Below are positions 16,896-27,347 of a stretch of DNA of 64,000 nucleotides, in pieces. The notes below the pieces were generated by a model. That model made no database searches. It was given only the letters and a program-made list of their open reading frames with translations, and was not told where the DNA came from. Both the position numbers and the translations under genes were made by a program. The stretch spans positions 62,001 to 126,000 of the forward strand of contig JACJZW010000008.1 of the NCBI GenBank assembly GCA_020635355.1, given 5' to 3'. Within the stretch, counting starts at the first letter, position 1, and the number at the start of each line of letters is the position of its first letter. The DNA is from Flavobacteriales bacterium (GTDB lineage: Bacteria > Bacteroidota > Bacteroidia > NS11-12g > UBA9320).

Positions 16896-19829
16896 TTACT
16901 CAACCCAAACCTTCAACGTCGAACTTCCGGTTCGATTGTTCAAGTTCAAGAAATACATGCCACCGGACAAACCGTCAAGCGGAACATGTAATTCATTCAA
17001 ACCTGAATTCAATTGAACCTCTTTGCTATACAATACACTTCCGGTAATGGACATCAACCGGATGGTCAATGCCAATGGTTCGTTGGCTTCCAAATCAATG
17101 GACAACTCCGAATGAGCCGGAATCGGGTATACCTTGATTCCTCCTTGTGCAATACCGGCGATTCCGTCCGGACAGGTCATCGTATCCACCGCAATGGATC
17201 CATTTCCCGCACATCCGTTTTCGTCGATAACGTCCACGCTGTATGTCCCTTTGGCTTTAACAACGATGGATGACTGTGTACTTCCGGTGCTCCAATCGTA
17301 GGTGATAAACGATCCTGGTGTGAGCACCAAGGAATCCCCCACACAAATGGTGGTGTCATTACCAAGTGAAACCACTGGGTTCTGAGCGTCTCCTACCGTA
17401 ATGGAATCTGTGAACGTACAATCAAATGAATCCCGAACGGTCAACGAGTACACACCACTGGTGGTGATTCGAAGTGAATCGTTATCGGATCCACTGGCCC
17501 AGGTATATTTCTTCATTTCAGATGGTCCAACCAGGTATCGGGATGACCCCACACACAACTTAAAGTCATTACCCAGGCTAAATTTCGGTGCAGCACGCTG
17601 GGTGAGAACGATGGTATCTGTGTACGGACAACCAAAGCTGTTGAATGCCGTGAGGCGATACGTTCCCGGTGCGTTCACCTTCAGGTTCTGGAGGGAAGAG
17701 GCTGTGTCGTTCCAAATGTAATTACCAAGGGCACCCGGACCCAGGATGGTGTATGAACCGCCTTCGCAAATCATATCATCTGGCCCCAGACTAAATGTGG
17801 AGAATGGGTTGGTGTAAATATCACGTGAATCCGCAGCGGTACAACCATTCTGATCAATGACAACCAGCGTATGGGTTCGTTCTACATTGGTGGTGTAGGT
17901 GCGGGCGGATCCAGCCCCATTGTTCCAGTTATAACTAGCCATGTTGGCCGGACCGGAAAGGGTGATCGGTGTATTTTCACAAATGGTGGTATCAACACCC
18001 AAGTTGAAGGTTGGTAAACTGAAAACAGTCACCTTCATCGTGTCCAGGTATACACAGTTGTTTACGTCCAATCCGCGGAAGTACAGGGTATCTTTCTTCT
18101 TGAGCTTGATGGTTTGGGTGCTGGACGAAATGTTGGTTCCGGTCCAGGAATAGGAGGCCAAATTAGCGAGGGTTGAGAAGAAGACAGAATCCTTGTCACA
18201 GAAGCTGGTGTCCCGTGCGAAATCATATTGAATTCGTTGGTTCACTTTCACCTTCACGTAACTGGAATCCGGAGCACACGCACCATCTGTTGAAGAAACC
18301 ACCAGTTTATAGGTGGTGGTTGATTTAGGCGCAACGGATGGATTTGACAAGTTGCTAACGCTGGCACCTTTGTCGTCGGTCCAGGCGTATTGCATGCCGG
18401 AAATTCGATCTCGTCCTAACGAAACAGACGTGCCTTCGCAAACCTGAAACGAATCTCCTGCTGTTTCGGCCACCAACTTACAGCACAGTGTTGTGTCGTG
18501 TCCACCGGAAATGGTGGTCGTGGTGAGCGACGGCGTTTGAGAACCAAATCCGGTTGTAATGGATCCGAAGGACGTGCTGCCAAAGTTGGTATTGGTTTGA
18601 TTCACCAATTCGAAGTTGGAGTTACAGTTTACTATACCACCTTCATCGGCTTTGATTAAGTATAAATCATCGTCTGTTGAAGATCCTTTAAACGATCGTG
18701 TGGTAGACAGCATGGCAATCCCGCCATCACGAGCCACGGTCACATCGGTGGGCCAGTGTCCATCCCGATCGGCTCCGCCAATCAGGGAATAGCTTCGCAT
18801 ATTTCCACCCAAGGTCACCTTCATATAAAACACGTCCCGGTCATTCCCCTGAGGGTCTGAATAACCGGTAATGGAGTATTCCGAACCACTATGAACAGTA
18901 ATACTGAACGCCCGGTCATGCCCCATAGTTCCAAAGGTGTACAAATTGGCCAGACTACCGGAGGTGTCGGTCACCATCATCATGATGTCGTCGTCACCTG
19001 TTCCCATGCGGGTCCAACCGGTTAAAATGTAATTGTTCTTATCGGCCTTCAAATCCCAGGCAACATCATTTCCGTTGTTACCATAGGCTTTGGTCCATTT
19101 ATAATTTCCGGTTGAATCAAACTTCGCCAGAAACACATCGGAGTTCCCCGGAAAGCCGGATGTTCCACCCTGGGTGATACTGTCATAGGTTGTCATACCA
19201 CAAACAATCACATTCCCCTGAGCATCTTCGGCAACACCGTAAGCTTCTTCGTTGCCCGGGCTACCAAATTTTCGATACCATCGTACGTTTCCGAGAGATC
19301 CCAACTTCGCAATAAAGGCATCGTCTCCGGTAGAATCGTTTTTCACATAACCGATCACATAGTATCCATTGCTAAAAACCGATCGAATCACGGAATAAGC
19401 ATCTTCTGCACTATCACCTGCAAACGTTCTGGTCCAGACCACGGAACCATTTTTATCGGTTTTGAAGATCAGGGCATCCTGGTTGTTACTGTTGTAGGAC
19501 TCGGTAGTACCCGCCACAACAAAACCGGAATCGCTGGCCAGGGTTACCTTCCAACCTACATCGTCCTTCTGTCCGCCATAGGCTTTTGACCACTGAATTT
19601 GTCCCAATCCATTAGTCTTCACCATGTACACATCCTTCTGACCGGCACCATAGCTGGTGGTATAGCCAACATTGATGAACCCTCCGTCCAATGTACGGCG
19701 GATGGAATAACTATTCTCCGCACCGGATCCACCAAAAGATCTTTGAAAACGAGTATCCTGTGCCAGGGAAAGTGTACTCCACATCCCCAACGCAAGAAGC
19801 CACAACATGTTCTTCGTAAAATTTCTCAT
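16896..19829 (-). CDS. Large T9SS-secreted protein with repeat domains
   Basis: A 977-residue secreted protein. A Sec signal peptide covers residues 1-24. Residues about 28-400 contain repeats of the pattern GG-x-x-x-D-x-G/W and LxDGGFI-V-G-TTSYG-D-x-Y-x-K-x, probably a beta-propeller. The rest holds five or six Ig/PKD-like modules, each starting with a form of LGxDTxICxG and ending in an inner Y-x-W segment. The C-terminal 85 residues form a type A T9SS sorting domain (VYPIPAHSELSIDL, GGMYFLNL, KVWVE). It is exported by Sec and then by T9SS to the surface. It starts the operon that continues into gldA-gldF-gldG. Confidence 0.9.
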   Translation of the reverse strand: MRNFTKNMLWLLALGMWSTLSLAQDTRFQRSFGGSGAENSYSIRRTLDGGFINVGYTTSYGAGQKDVYMVKTNGLGQIQWSKAYGGQKDDVGWKVTLASDSGFVVAGTTESYNSNNQDALIFKTDKNGSVVWTRTFAGDSAEDAYSVIRSVFSNGYYVIGYVKNDSTGDDAFIAKLGSLGNVRWYRKFGSPGNEEAYGVAEDAQGNVIVCGMTTYDSITQGGTSGFPGNSDVFLAKFDSTGNYKWTKAYGNNGNDVAWDLKADKNNYILTGWTRMGTGDDDIMMMVTDTSGSLANLYTFGTMGHDRAFSITVHSGSEYSITGYSDPQGNDRDVFYMKVTLGGNMRSYSLIGGADRDGHWPTDVTVARDGGIAMLSTTRSFKGSSTDDDLYLIKADEGGIVNCNSNFELVNQTNTNFGSTSFGSITTGFGSQTPSLTTTTISGGHDTTLCCKLVAETAGDSFQVCEGTSVSLGRDRISGMQYAWTDDKGASVSNLSNPSVAPKSTTTYKLVVSSTDGACAPDSSYVKVKVNQRIQYDFARDTSFCDKDSVFFSTLANLASYSWTGTNISSSTQTIKLKKKDTLYFRGLDVNNCVYLDTMKVTVFSLPTFNLGVDTTICENTPITLSGPANMASYNWNNGAGSARTYTTNVERTHTLVVIDQNGCTAADSRDIYTNPFSTFSLGPDDMICEGGSYTILGPGALGNYIWNDTASSLQNLKVNAPGTYRLTAFNSFGCPYTDTIVLTQRAAPKFSLGNDFKLCVGSSRYLVGPSEMKKYTWASGSDNDSLRITTSGVYSLTVRDSFDCTFTDSITVGDAQNPVVSLGNDTTICVGDSLVLTPGSFITYDWSTGSTQSSIVVKAKGTYSVDVIDENGCAGNGSIAVDTMTCPDGIAGIAQGGIKVYPIPAHSELSIDLEANEPLALTIRLMSITGSVLYSKEVQLNSGLNELHVPLDGLSGGMYFLNLNNRTGSSTLKVWVE

Positions 19830-19938
19830 CGCTTAATCTATTTCACCTCGGTTTGATTGGTTTTTTCGAGAGGCACAACGCGCAATCTATGCATTATTCC
19901 ACTCGGAACGGCAAAGAAAGGAATTGTACAAAAAATAA

Positions 19939-20511
19939 TTACTGAAATTTTGCGGACAGGGTCAGGGTGTAGTCCACGAATCGCTCTAAGTGATGTTTGT
20001 AAGGCGATTGTTTCAGGTAGTTACCCGTTTCATCCAACTCCTCCGCTGAGTAATGTGATTCGAATTTGAGCGGTGAACAAATGGAATACTTACCCAGATG
20101 CGACACCAATTTTTCAATGACGGAACTCATCTGCATTCCGGGTAATCGTCCTCCCCTACCGGTTGACACACCCCCAAAGGCAAATACCTTATTATCAAAC
20201 AGGTGCTGGAAGGTTCTACTGCCCAACTGATGCACCATATTCACCAGTTCTGCAGATGGAAACCAGTTGTACTCCGGACTTACAATGACAACGATTCGGG
20301 CATCTGTCCAGGTTTGAATCAGCTCCTGCTGAAAGTCGGTAAGGTGTTCCAACGCCACATCATCCTCGTTAAAGAACGGCATATCGTACTGCTGGAAGTC
20401 CACCAAATTCGTGTCAATCCCTCGTTCCTCAAAGGTTCGTGCCAGCGCCTTGCAAACCCGTAACGTGTTGTTACCGGGACGGGAAGATCCACACAATATG
20501 GCTGCCTTCAT
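19939..20511 (-). CDS. NADPH-dependent FMN reductase-like flavoprotein
   Basis: A 190-residue flavodoxin-fold protein. The FMN phosphate loop is GSSRPGNNTLRV near residue 8. SPEYNWFPSAELVNMVHQLGS near 80 matches the family's SPEYN-G-P motif, and GGVSTGRGGR near 113 is the second flavin loop. Family members reduce FMN, quinones or azo compounds with NADPH. ATG 20511 overlaps the upstream gene's stop by four bases (ATGA). It is the last gene of the tyrS operon and neighbours a flavin reductase-like gene two positions away, which suggests related redox roles. Confidence 0.88.
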   Translation of the reverse strand: MKAAILCGSSRPGNNTLRVCKALARTFEERGIDTNLVDFQQYDMPFFNEDDVALEHLTDFQQELIQTWTDARIVVIVSPEYNWFPSAELVNMVHQLGSRTFQHLFDNKVFAFGGVSTGRGGRLPGMQMSSVIEKLVSHLGKYSICSPLKFESHYSAEELDETGNYLKQSPYKHHLERFVDYTLTLSAKFQ

Positions 20512-21068
20512 ACTTTGGTAGAAATTTTCGAACTGATGTATTGTACGTTTTTGAGGTTTCTGGCCATGTCTACGAAGTAGATTTTCCACTTGGGTCTACA
20601 GGTAATAATCCAGCCATCTGAATCCCGATGTATAGTGGCAACATCCCGAGGTCGGATAATGTTTCGAATTTCAATGCGAAAAGACTGAGCCCCCTCATTG
20701 ACCTTCAGTTTCCATTTGGGTTTTTCTGTCATCATCTCTTCGATTCGGGTTCGAATCTCAGAAACACTCAATCCTTTGCTGTTTCGAAGGCGGTAGGTTT
20801 GCTTTGGTTTGAGATATTGCCGCGGCTCGTAAGCACCTGATTCGGCAAAAGCCATGGCATTCCACGCGGTTAACACAACGCCCAATCCCAAGGCAATAAT
20901 AATGGCCGCTCTATGGTCTAGTTCAAAAAAGTCGTATCCGTATTGAAACTTTTTTTGTTTGTACGCCAGAACGTTGATAAAGGCAAAGGATATCGGAAAC
21001 GCAATGATGCTGCTCTTTATCCAGTCGATAAAACTGGCAACCAACTTAAACCAGGAATTACTGTTCAT
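20508..21068 (-). CDS. Membrane protein of unknown function
   Basis: A 186-residue protein that I do not recognise. Two transmembrane helices lie near residues 17-35 and 50-75. The C-terminal 110 residues form a soluble basic domain with several Trp and Arg (MMTEKPKWKLKVNEG; DGWIITCRPKWKIYF). It overlaps the upstream flavin reductase-like gene by 11 bases and the downstream FMN reductase by four, so it is translationally tied to both. Confidence 0.7.
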   Translation of the reverse strand: MNSNSWFKLVASFIDWIKSSIIAFPISFAFINVLAYKQKKFQYGYDFFELDHRAAIIIALGLGVVLTAWNAMAFAESGAYEPRQYLKPKQTYRLRNSKGLSVSEIRTRIEEMMTEKPKWKLKVNEGAQSFRIEIRNIIRPRDVATIHRDSDGWIITCRPKWKIYFVDMARNLKNVQYISSKISTKV

Positions 21069-21909
21069 CGTGAAGGTTTTTGGCCAAAAGCTTATAGGCT
21101 TCTTCGATTTTATGATGATTCAGCAGTTCGATGGCTGCTGCAACGGCTTGTTCCCGATTCATTTGCTGAACACCCTCCATTTCATCCGGCAATTGTTCCA
21201 ACTGGCCCAACTGACCCAGATGATTTCCTGTGAGCTCACTGGCTGCGCGAATGGATGGGGGGAGTTGATCAACACCAACCCCAACCGTCATCAACGGCTT
21301 CGGTATCTCAAAGAGTGCATCACCATGTGCCCGGCAGTAGAAGTCGCCGCCCATGCGAGCCACGAGGTCGATTTTGGTTTGATCAATTCGTCCAGCCTCG
21401 TTCAAAATGTCTTCCCGAACGTGAAAACGAAGAATCTCACAGATCACCAAGTTACCGGATCCGCCACCGTCTCCAAGCGCAACAACCTCATTCACACGGC
21501 ATTCAAATTGAACAGGAGATTCGGCAACCCTACTGGGTTTCACCACTTCAGAATCGATCGGTGTAAAGCCTGATTTAATAAATTCATTCACCCCTTTCTC
21601 GTAAGGCGAACTAGCCAAACTCATTTGCTGCACCATATCGTGCGTAACCACGTTGATGGTCACTTCCGGCACCTCCAGTACATTGTCCAACGTGTTTTTA
21701 GTGGCCCCTGTTCGTCCGCTTCTGGCCGGTGAAAAAACCAAAATGGGCGGATTGGTGCTGAACACATTAAAAAAGCTAAAAGGGCTTAAATTGGGTCTGC
21801 CGTCTTTATCAATCGTACTGGCAAAACAAATGGGTCTTGGCCCAATGCTTCCCAATAAGTATTGGTGCATTTGGGGAATCGCTAAATCCCCTGGGTTGAT
21901 GGTAATCAC
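21058..21909 (-). CDS. Flavin reductase-like FMN-binding protein
   Basis: A 283-residue cytoplasmic protein of the flavin reductase-like family. The first 190 residues carry the split-barrel flavin domain: [32 protein letters not shown] near residue 20 is characteristic. About 60 extra C-terminal residues are Gln/Glu-rich and helical. It starts with GTG at 21909, which overlaps the tyrS stop (GTGA); this arrangement decides the start. Substrate and partner are unknown. Confidence 0.88.
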   Translation of the reverse strand: MITINPGDLAIPQMHQYLLGSIGPRPICFASTIDKDGRPNLSPFSFFNVFSTNPPILVFSPARSGRTGATKNTLDNVLEVPEVTINVVTHDMVQQMSLASSPYEKGVNEFIKSGFTPIDSEVVKPSRVAESPVQFECRVNEVVALGDGGGSGNLVICEILRFHVREDILNEAGRIDQTKIDLVARMGGDFYCRAHGDALFEIPKPLMTVGVGVDQLPPSIRAASELTGNHLGQLGQLEQLPDEMEGVQQMNREQAVAAAIELLNHHKIEEAYKLLAKNLHDEQ

Positions 21910-23186
21910 GACGTAACGTTTAGGATGTAATAGGTTTTCTTTCCTTTCTGCAACAACAGGTATTTCCCCTGTATCAGATCAGCCGAAGAAGCCACATACT
22001 CCTCTCCCACCTTGGTCTTGTTCACGGAAATTGCATTGCCTTTCAATTCGCGTTTGGCCTCACTCTTGGAAGCTAAAAAACCCGAATCGGTCAACAGGTC
22101 AACAATGTTCACTCCTTCGATGTTTGCCATTTCCGACTGATCTACGCCGTCAAAAATGTCCAGAAAATCGCTTTCTGAAAGTGACTTGAGTTGCTCGGCG
22201 GTAGACTTTCCAAACAAGATGTTGGATGCTGCCAATGCGGTTTCCAATGCCTCTTGTCCATGCACCAGTAACGTTGCCTCTTCGGCCAGTCTTCGCTGCA
22301 ATTCACGACGACCCGGATCTGCACGATGGGCTTCAATCAATGCCATCACCTCGGGCTGAGGCAATAAGGTGAAGATTCGAATGAGTTTTTCTGCCTCATC
22401 ATCTGAGGTATTGAGCCAAAACTGGTAAAACTTGTAGGGGCTGGTTTTTTCGGCATCCAACCACACATTCCCGGACTCCGACTTTCCAAACTTGCTGCCA
22501 TCTGCTTTCGTGAGCAACGGTGCGGTAATGGCATAGGCCTCACTACCCCCCTTACGGCGGATCAGTTCAGTACCCGTCACAATGTTTCCCCATTGGTCAC
22601 TTCCTCCCATTTGGAGTTTACAACCCTTCGCGGTGTTCAAATGGTAGAAATCGTATCCCTGAACCAGTTGATAACTGAATTCCGTAAACGATAAGCCCGA
22701 TTCAATTCGATTCTTAACAGAATCCTTGGCCATCATGTAATTGATGGTAATGTGTTTGCCCACATCACGGATAAATTCCAGAAAACCAAATTCCTTGAAC
22801 CAGTCGTAGTTGTTGACTACCTCGGCAGCCGCCGGACCATCAAAGTCAAGAAATCGCTCCAATTGAGTGCGAATACAGGCCAGATTGTGGTTCAACGTTT
22901 CCAGATCCAGCAAGGTGCGTTCTGCCTTTTTACCGGAGGGATCACCTACCATTCCAGTTGCTCCACCAACCAGCGCAATAGGCTTATGCCCGGCCCGTTG
23001 AAGGTGAACCAGTAACATGATGGGAACCAAATTTCCCACATGAAGGGAATCGGCGGTGGGGTCAAAGCCCACATATCCGGTAACTTGTTCCGTGTTTAGT
23101 ACGTTCTCAATGCCCGGAGTTTCCTGATGGAATAATCCACGCCACTTGAGTTCGTCAATCAGATTGTACGTTGGTTTGAATGTCAT
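21906..23186 (-). CDS. tyrS: Tyrosine--tRNA ligase
   Basis: A 426-residue class I synthetase that charges tRNA-Tyr in the cytoplasm. The HIGH-type motif is HVGN at residues 49-52, the tyrosine-binding core is [12 protein letters not shown] near 75 and GGSDQWGN near 195, and the KMSKS-type loop reads KFGKS near 230. The C-terminal S4 RNA-binding domain ([18 protein letters not shown]) is present. It leads a four-gene operon with the flavin proteins and has a TAnnTTTG box eight bases before ATG. Confidence 0.98.
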   Translation of the reverse strand: MTFKPTYNLIDELKWRGLFHQETPGIENVLNTEQVTGYVGFDPTADSLHVGNLVPIMLLVHLQRAGHKPIALVGGATGMVGDPSGKKAERTLLDLETLNHNLACIRTQLERFLDFDGPAAAEVVNNYDWFKEFGFLEFIRDVGKHITINYMMAKDSVKNRIESGLSFTEFSYQLVQGYDFYHLNTAKGCKLQMGGSDQWGNIVTGTELIRRKGGSEAYAITAPLLTKADGSKFGKSESGNVWLDAEKTSPYKFYQFWLNTSDDEAEKLIRIFTLLPQPEVMALIEAHRADPGRRELQRRLAEEATLLVHGQEALETALAASNILFGKSTAEQLKSLSESDFLDIFDGVDQSEMANIEGVNIVDLLTDSGFLASKSEAKRELKGNAISVNKTKVGEEYVASSADLIQGKYLLLQKGKKTYYILNVTS

Positions 23187-23194
23187 GAGGCTTG

Positions 23195-23202
23195 CAAAGA
23201 TA
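23195..23202 (-). promoter_or_regulatory. -7 box of the tyrS operon
   Basis: Minus-strand TATCTTTG matches TAnnTTTG and ends eight bases before the tyrS ATG. No -33 element of good quality was found upstream. Confidence 0.45.
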
Positions 23203-23222
23203 GCCTTGTTGATGGGAGCTGT

Positions 23223-23669
23223 TTAGTCCAGCTTCCGAAGATATTTGGAACTGCAGTATCCGGTGAGATCGCCTTTTTTAACTAACAGCCAATTCTTACT
23301 GATGTGCTTCACCAGAACCACCTCGTCCTTGTTTTCCAGCTTGCCGGCAAGATCGTGTTCAGTTCCCGGCCCTCGGCGAACATTGAGGTATTTTACCCGA
23401 ATGTTTACGGCATATCGAATGTTCTGGTCTGTTACATCAACCACGTCCATTTCATTGATAACCCGACGAACATTGGGTTGGGTTTTCATCAACCGGGTAA
23501 CACGCCCAATGTCTGATCCGTCTTCCACCAATCCGTGGAGGGTAACAATCCCGTTATTTTCTTCGAAGCAAAAATTCTTGATGTTGAATCCAGATGAATC
23601 AACCGCTTCCTGAATTGGATGCTTTTGCTCGGTTGATGCTGATTTTTTGAAAATGTCAAATAGTCCCAT
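23223..23669 (-). CDS. BON and SH3-like domain protein
   Basis: A 148-residue protein without a signal peptide. Residues about 18-85 form a BON domain (GIVTLHGLVED...VTRLMKTQPNVRRVINEMDV). Residues 90-148 form a bacterial SH3 domain with the typical LNVRRGPGTEHDL and WLLVKKGDLTGYCSSKYL. BON domains associate with membranes or phospholipids and SH3b with cell-wall peptides; a stress role like that of YgaU/LysM proteins is possible but not shown. It lies upstream of tyrS in the same direction with a 36-base gap. Confidence 0.85.
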   Translation of the reverse strand: MGLFDIFKKSASTEQKHPIQEAVDSSGFNIKNFCFEENNGIVTLHGLVEDGSDIGRVTRLMKTQPNVRRVINEMDVVDVTDQNIRYAVNIRVKYLNVRRGPGTEHDLAGKLENKDEVVLVKHISKNWLLVKKGDLTGYCSSKYLRKLD

Positions 23670-23796
23670 TCCTGTTTGTGTTGTTGAGCCGTCTGGTTTT
23701 GCGGCGAAATTACGTAAATCATAGCGTCTGCCGAGTGATTTTCGGACTATGTCGATTGGCGTACTTATTGCATCGATTCCCGCGTTGCTTAATCAA

Positions 23797-23804
23797 TACC
23801 TTTG
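23797..23804 (+). promoter_or_regulatory. -7 box of the TPR gene
   Basis: TACCTTTG lies four bases before the ATG at 23809, implying a nearly leaderless message. Same octamer as at 7914, 13403 and 41165. Confidence 0.45.
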
Positions 23805-23808
23805 CATC

Positions 23809-25626
23809 ATGTACCGATTGTTTTCTCTGTTCGCGTTACTCACTTTGGGCCACCTGGCATTTGGTCAACAAACCGATGAAGAACTGGCCGCTCAGTATTT
23901 CGCCGATGGAGAATACGATAAAGCAGAAATTCTCTATAAAAAGCTGCTGAAGAAAAACGACGAATCGGTTTACATCTATCAAAACTACCTGGAATGCCTG
24001 GTTCGTCTGAAATCCTTTGATGAAGCGGAGAAGATGATCAAAAAACAGGAAAAGCGTTTCCCGGATAAACCCATCTATTCCGTTGATCTCGGCTTCGTTT
24101 ACGGCCTTACTCAGCAAGACAAGAAGCGAGACGAGCTGTTCGATAATTTGATCGCCAATATGCCCGTGGGCATGACACCTACCGACCTGCTGGCAAACGC
24201 TTTTCTCAAACGGGAATATTTTGATCACGCCATTAAAACCTATCAAACCGGCCGTAAAAATCTTCGCAACGACATTCTGTTCACGGAACAGTTGATTGAT
24301 CTGTATCAGCAAACCAAAAACTTCAAGGGTGTCATTGATGAGAGCATGCTGCTCCTGAACTCGGATGATCGATCCCTTGAATTGGTGAAGTCCAAGCTGG
24401 TTCGGTTGGTGGATGAGGATATCGAAACCGACTACCTTCAGGAACGGGTGGCGCTATCAGTACAGAAAAATCCCAGTAACTCCTCTTTTGACGAGCTGTT
24501 GTTGTGGGTGTTTATCCAGCAAAAGAAATTCTCATCTGCCCTGCGGCAGGCCAACGCCATGGATCGGCGCAACCGCACGGAAGGGAAATCCTTGATCAAT
24601 CTCGCCCGAATATGTGTTTCCAACCGATCATTCGATGTGGCAGTAGATTGCTATCAAAAAGTACTCGACTTTGGACCGGAAGCCTATTACTATCTCGTAG
24701 CCAGAATGGGTTTGTTGGAAACATCCTTTCTCGCCCTTCAGTCCAACCCCAATCTAACAACAGAAGTGGTTCAGGAACTAGTGAACAAACACAAATCATT
24801 TCTGGCCGAGTTTGGAACTACCTGGAATACGGCATCAACGGCTAAGGAACTAGCTGATATATACATCTATTACGCCCACGACCTTGATCGGGGAATTGCT
24901 CTCCTGGACGAATTGATTCAAATCCCCAGACTACAACCGCATATCCGCGGTCAGTATAAACTGGCGTTGGGCGATGCCTACCTCATCAAAAATGAGGTGT
25001 GGGATGCTGCCTTGCTTTACGGACAAGTTGATAAGGATTTTAAAGAAGACCCTCTTGGACAGGAGGCGAAGTTTCGCAATGCTCGTCTCTCCTACTTTAC
25101 GGGTGATTTTGATTGGGCAAAGGATCAGCTGGATGTGTTAAAAACCGCCACCAGCCAATTGATATCCAACAATGCTATTGAACTGGCGCTAACCATTCAG
25201 GACAATACCGGATTAGATTCATCAACCGAGGCTCTGGCGGCCTACGCTCAGGCGCAACTCCTCCTCTTTCAGAACAAGCTGGATGCCTGTTTGGATGCAC
25301 TTACCCTGCTTCCCTTTAAATTTCCAAACCACAGTCTTCAGGACGAAATTGTCTTCACCAAGGCCCAGGTCATGGAACGCAAACACGACTATCAAAAGGC
25401 TGTTGCCTTTTACAAACAGGTGATGGAAACCTACTTTGATGATATCCTGGCGGATAATGCCGTTTATCGCTTAGGGGTGATTTATGACGATGTGTTGGAT
25501 GACGATGAGGAGGCACGCAAGATGTATGAGCATCTCATCTTCAACTACAGCGGAAGCCTTTTTGTGGTTGAGGCACGTAAACGCTACAACTCCCTTCCTC
25601 CGGCACCCAAACCCGCTAATCCTTAA
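23809..25626 (+). CDS. Exported tetratricopeptide-repeat protein
   Basis: A 605-residue protein. Residues 1-19 are a signal peptide ending in LAFGQ. TPR-type helical pairs run through the whole mature chain: AAQYFADGEYDKAEILYKKLL at its start and AVAFYKQVMETYFDDILADNAVYRLGVIYDD near its end. Such periplasmic TPR proteins act as scaffolds. The gene is common in Bacteroidota, but I cannot assign a partner. ATG 23809 is used because the signal peptide begins there. It converges on nnr, with an 11-base overlap of the coding ends. Confidence 0.85.
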   Translation: MYRLFSLFALLTLGHLAFGQQTDEELAAQYFADGEYDKAEILYKKLLKKNDESVYIYQNYLECLVRLKSFDEAEKMIKKQEKRFPDKPIYSVDLGFVYGLTQQDKKRDELFDNLIANMPVGMTPTDLLANAFLKREYFDHAIKTYQTGRKNLRNDILFTEQLIDLYQQTKNFKGVIDESMLLLNSDDRSLELVKSKLVRLVDEDIETDYLQERVALSVQKNPSNSSFDELLLWVFIQQKKFSSALRQANAMDRRNRTEGKSLINLARICVSNRSFDVAVDCYQKVLDFGPEAYYYLVARMGLLETSFLALQSNPNLTTEVVQELVNKHKSFLAEFGTTWNTASTAKELADIYIYYAHDLDRGIALLDELIQIPRLQPHIRGQYKLALGDAYLIKNEVWDAALLYGQVDKDFKEDPLGQEAKFRNARLSYFTGDFDWAKDQLDVLKTATSQLISNNAIELALTIQDNTGLDSSTEALAAYAQAQLLLFQNKLDACLDALTLLPFKFPNHSLQDEIVFTKAQVMERKHDYQKAVAFYKQVMETYFDDILADNAVYRLGVIYDDVLDDDEEARKMYEHLIFNYSGSLFVVEARKRYNSLPPAPKPANP

Positions 25627-27124
25627 TCGGTTTTTCAAGGATGTTCCAGGCAGCTGGAAGGTGATCGGCCACTTCAGATGCCAGCACGCTTTCTGTGTGG
25701 GATACTTCTTCAACCAGTTGGGCGGCCAGGCCGTGTAAATAAACACCCAGAATTACCGCCTGTTTAACGGGATATTTGGTCAATACGCTGGTTAATACAC
25801 CGGTTAACACATCACCTGACCCACCCTTGGCTAAGGCCGGTGTGCCCGACCCATTAAACCAGCCACATCCGTCCGGACCAACCAGGAAGGTGTAGGCTCC
25901 TTTCAAGACAATCCAGGACTGAAGTTCTTTCGCCATTTTACGCGCCGTCTGGATCTGACCCCACCGTGTTTCATGAGGTCCAAATAACCGGTTGAATTCC
26001 CCTGGATGTGGTGTCAGCACCCGAACACCTGTTGGGTTCTTCTCGGTTAACTCCAATAAAAAGTTTACATCCACGGCATTCAGTGCATCGGCATCAATGA
26101 CCACCGGCAGATGAGTCTGCTCAAGAACCGTTCGAACGGCGTGAATGGTATCCGAATGCGTTCCCAATCCCGGCCCAATTCCAACGGCATCCATTCGGTC
26201 ACCCAACTCCACCCGAGTAATGTGCGCTTCGTGGGCATCTGCCATGCAAATGGCCTCGGGCAAGGCGCATTGAAACACCGGTTGAACCGCCCCACTGGTC
26301 CAGACCGAACACAAGCCACAACCCGAACGCAGTGCCGCCATGGCACTTAATATGGCCGCACCGGTCATAGATTTACTTCCCGCCACGAGCCCAACCCGCC
26401 CCATACTTCCTTTGTGATCGAATCGGTTCCGCGGCTGGTAATACCCGGCAGCCATGGCTTGATCAACAAATTGATCAGTCACCACCAATCGTTCCAGTGC
26501 ATCCTCATCCCAACCAATCCGGATGATATCAAAATCGGCCACCCAGGACGAATACTCGGGTAAAAGGAAGGTGGGTTTAACCACTTCAAAAGACAATACC
26601 ACATCTGCTTGTATGGCTGTGTGGGGGATGAAATCGGGAAATACCGGAACACCTGAGGGTAGGTCGATGGAATAGACACGCCGAGCGGAGGTGTTGATTC
26701 GTTCAATCACCTCGGCGAACAGTCCGCTTGGCTCTCTGGAAATTCCGGTTCCCAACAGGGCATCCACAACCACCCGCTCTTCCGGATAGTCATCTGGTTT
26801 GTTCACATGGATGCGTTCTAAGCAGGAGGGAAGTCTTCTTAAGTTGACCTGAAAGTCATGCGATCCCTTGCTTTGGTCGCCCAAAAGAACCACCCGAGTC
26901 ATATACCCTTGTTGGTGCAATTGTCGTGCGATCACCAACCCATCTCCCCCGTTATTTCCCGTTCCACAAACAATGTTGATCGATTGATTTTTTTCCAGTA
27001 CCCGTTCTAACCATTGAACACACGCCGTTGCTGCCCGCTCCATCAGTTCCACCGATGTGATGCCTTGTGCTTGAATGGTTTGCTCATCCAAAAACCGAAT
27101 TTGCTGCGCGGTAAGAATTTTCAC
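25616..27124 (-). CDS. nnr: Bifunctional NAD(P)H-hydrate epimerase/dehydratase
   Basis: A 502-residue metabolite repair enzyme. The N-terminal epimerase (YjeF_N) interconverts R and S forms of damaged NAD(P)HX; CGTGNNGGDGLVIAR near residue 52 is its signature. The C-terminal ADP-dependent dehydratase restores NAD(P)H, with KGSMGRVGLVAGS near 248, DADALNAV near 350 and AKGGSGDVLTGVL near 445. GTG 27124 is chosen because the conserved start KILTAQQIRFLDE follows. A TTG 42 bases upstream is in frame but outside the family's usual length. Confidence 0.95.
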   Translation of the reverse strand: MKILTAQQIRFLDEQTIQAQGITSVELMERAATACVQWLERVLEKNQSINIVCGTGNNGGDGLVIARQLHQQGYMTRVVLLGDQSKGSHDFQVNLRRLPSCLERIHVNKPDDYPEERVVVDALLGTGISREPSGLFAEVIERINTSARRVYSIDLPSGVPVFPDFIPHTAIQADVVLSFEVVKPTFLLPEYSSWVADFDIIRIGWDEDALERLVVTDQFVDQAMAAGYYQPRNRFDHKGSMGRVGLVAGSKSMTGAAILSAMAALRSGCGLCSVWTSGAVQPVFQCALPEAICMADAHEAHITRVELGDRMDAVGIGPGLGTHSDTIHAVRTVLEQTHLPVVIDADALNAVDVNFLLELTEKNPTGVRVLTPHPGEFNRLFGPHETRWGQIQTARKMAKELQSWIVLKGAYTFLVGPDGCGWFNGSGTPALAKGGSGDVLTGVLTSVLTKYPVKQAVILGVYLHGLAAQLVEEVSHTESVLASEVADHLPAAWNILEKPIKD

Positions 27125-27347
27125 TATTCGATGTGTCTTTCTTTCAAACTTGTAAGGCGGTTCCAATTCAACTTGTTGCCGCTAATAGCCGTTTTCGTGA
27201 GGCTGCATTTCAAATGTACAAATCCATAAAAATAATCGATCTCATAATCAGTGATTTAGGTTCGATTCGGGTGACGACTTCTCCTAAACATACCAATCAA
27301 GGAAAACACGCGTTTGACACCCGATTTTAACCCCACCTAATTCTAAA

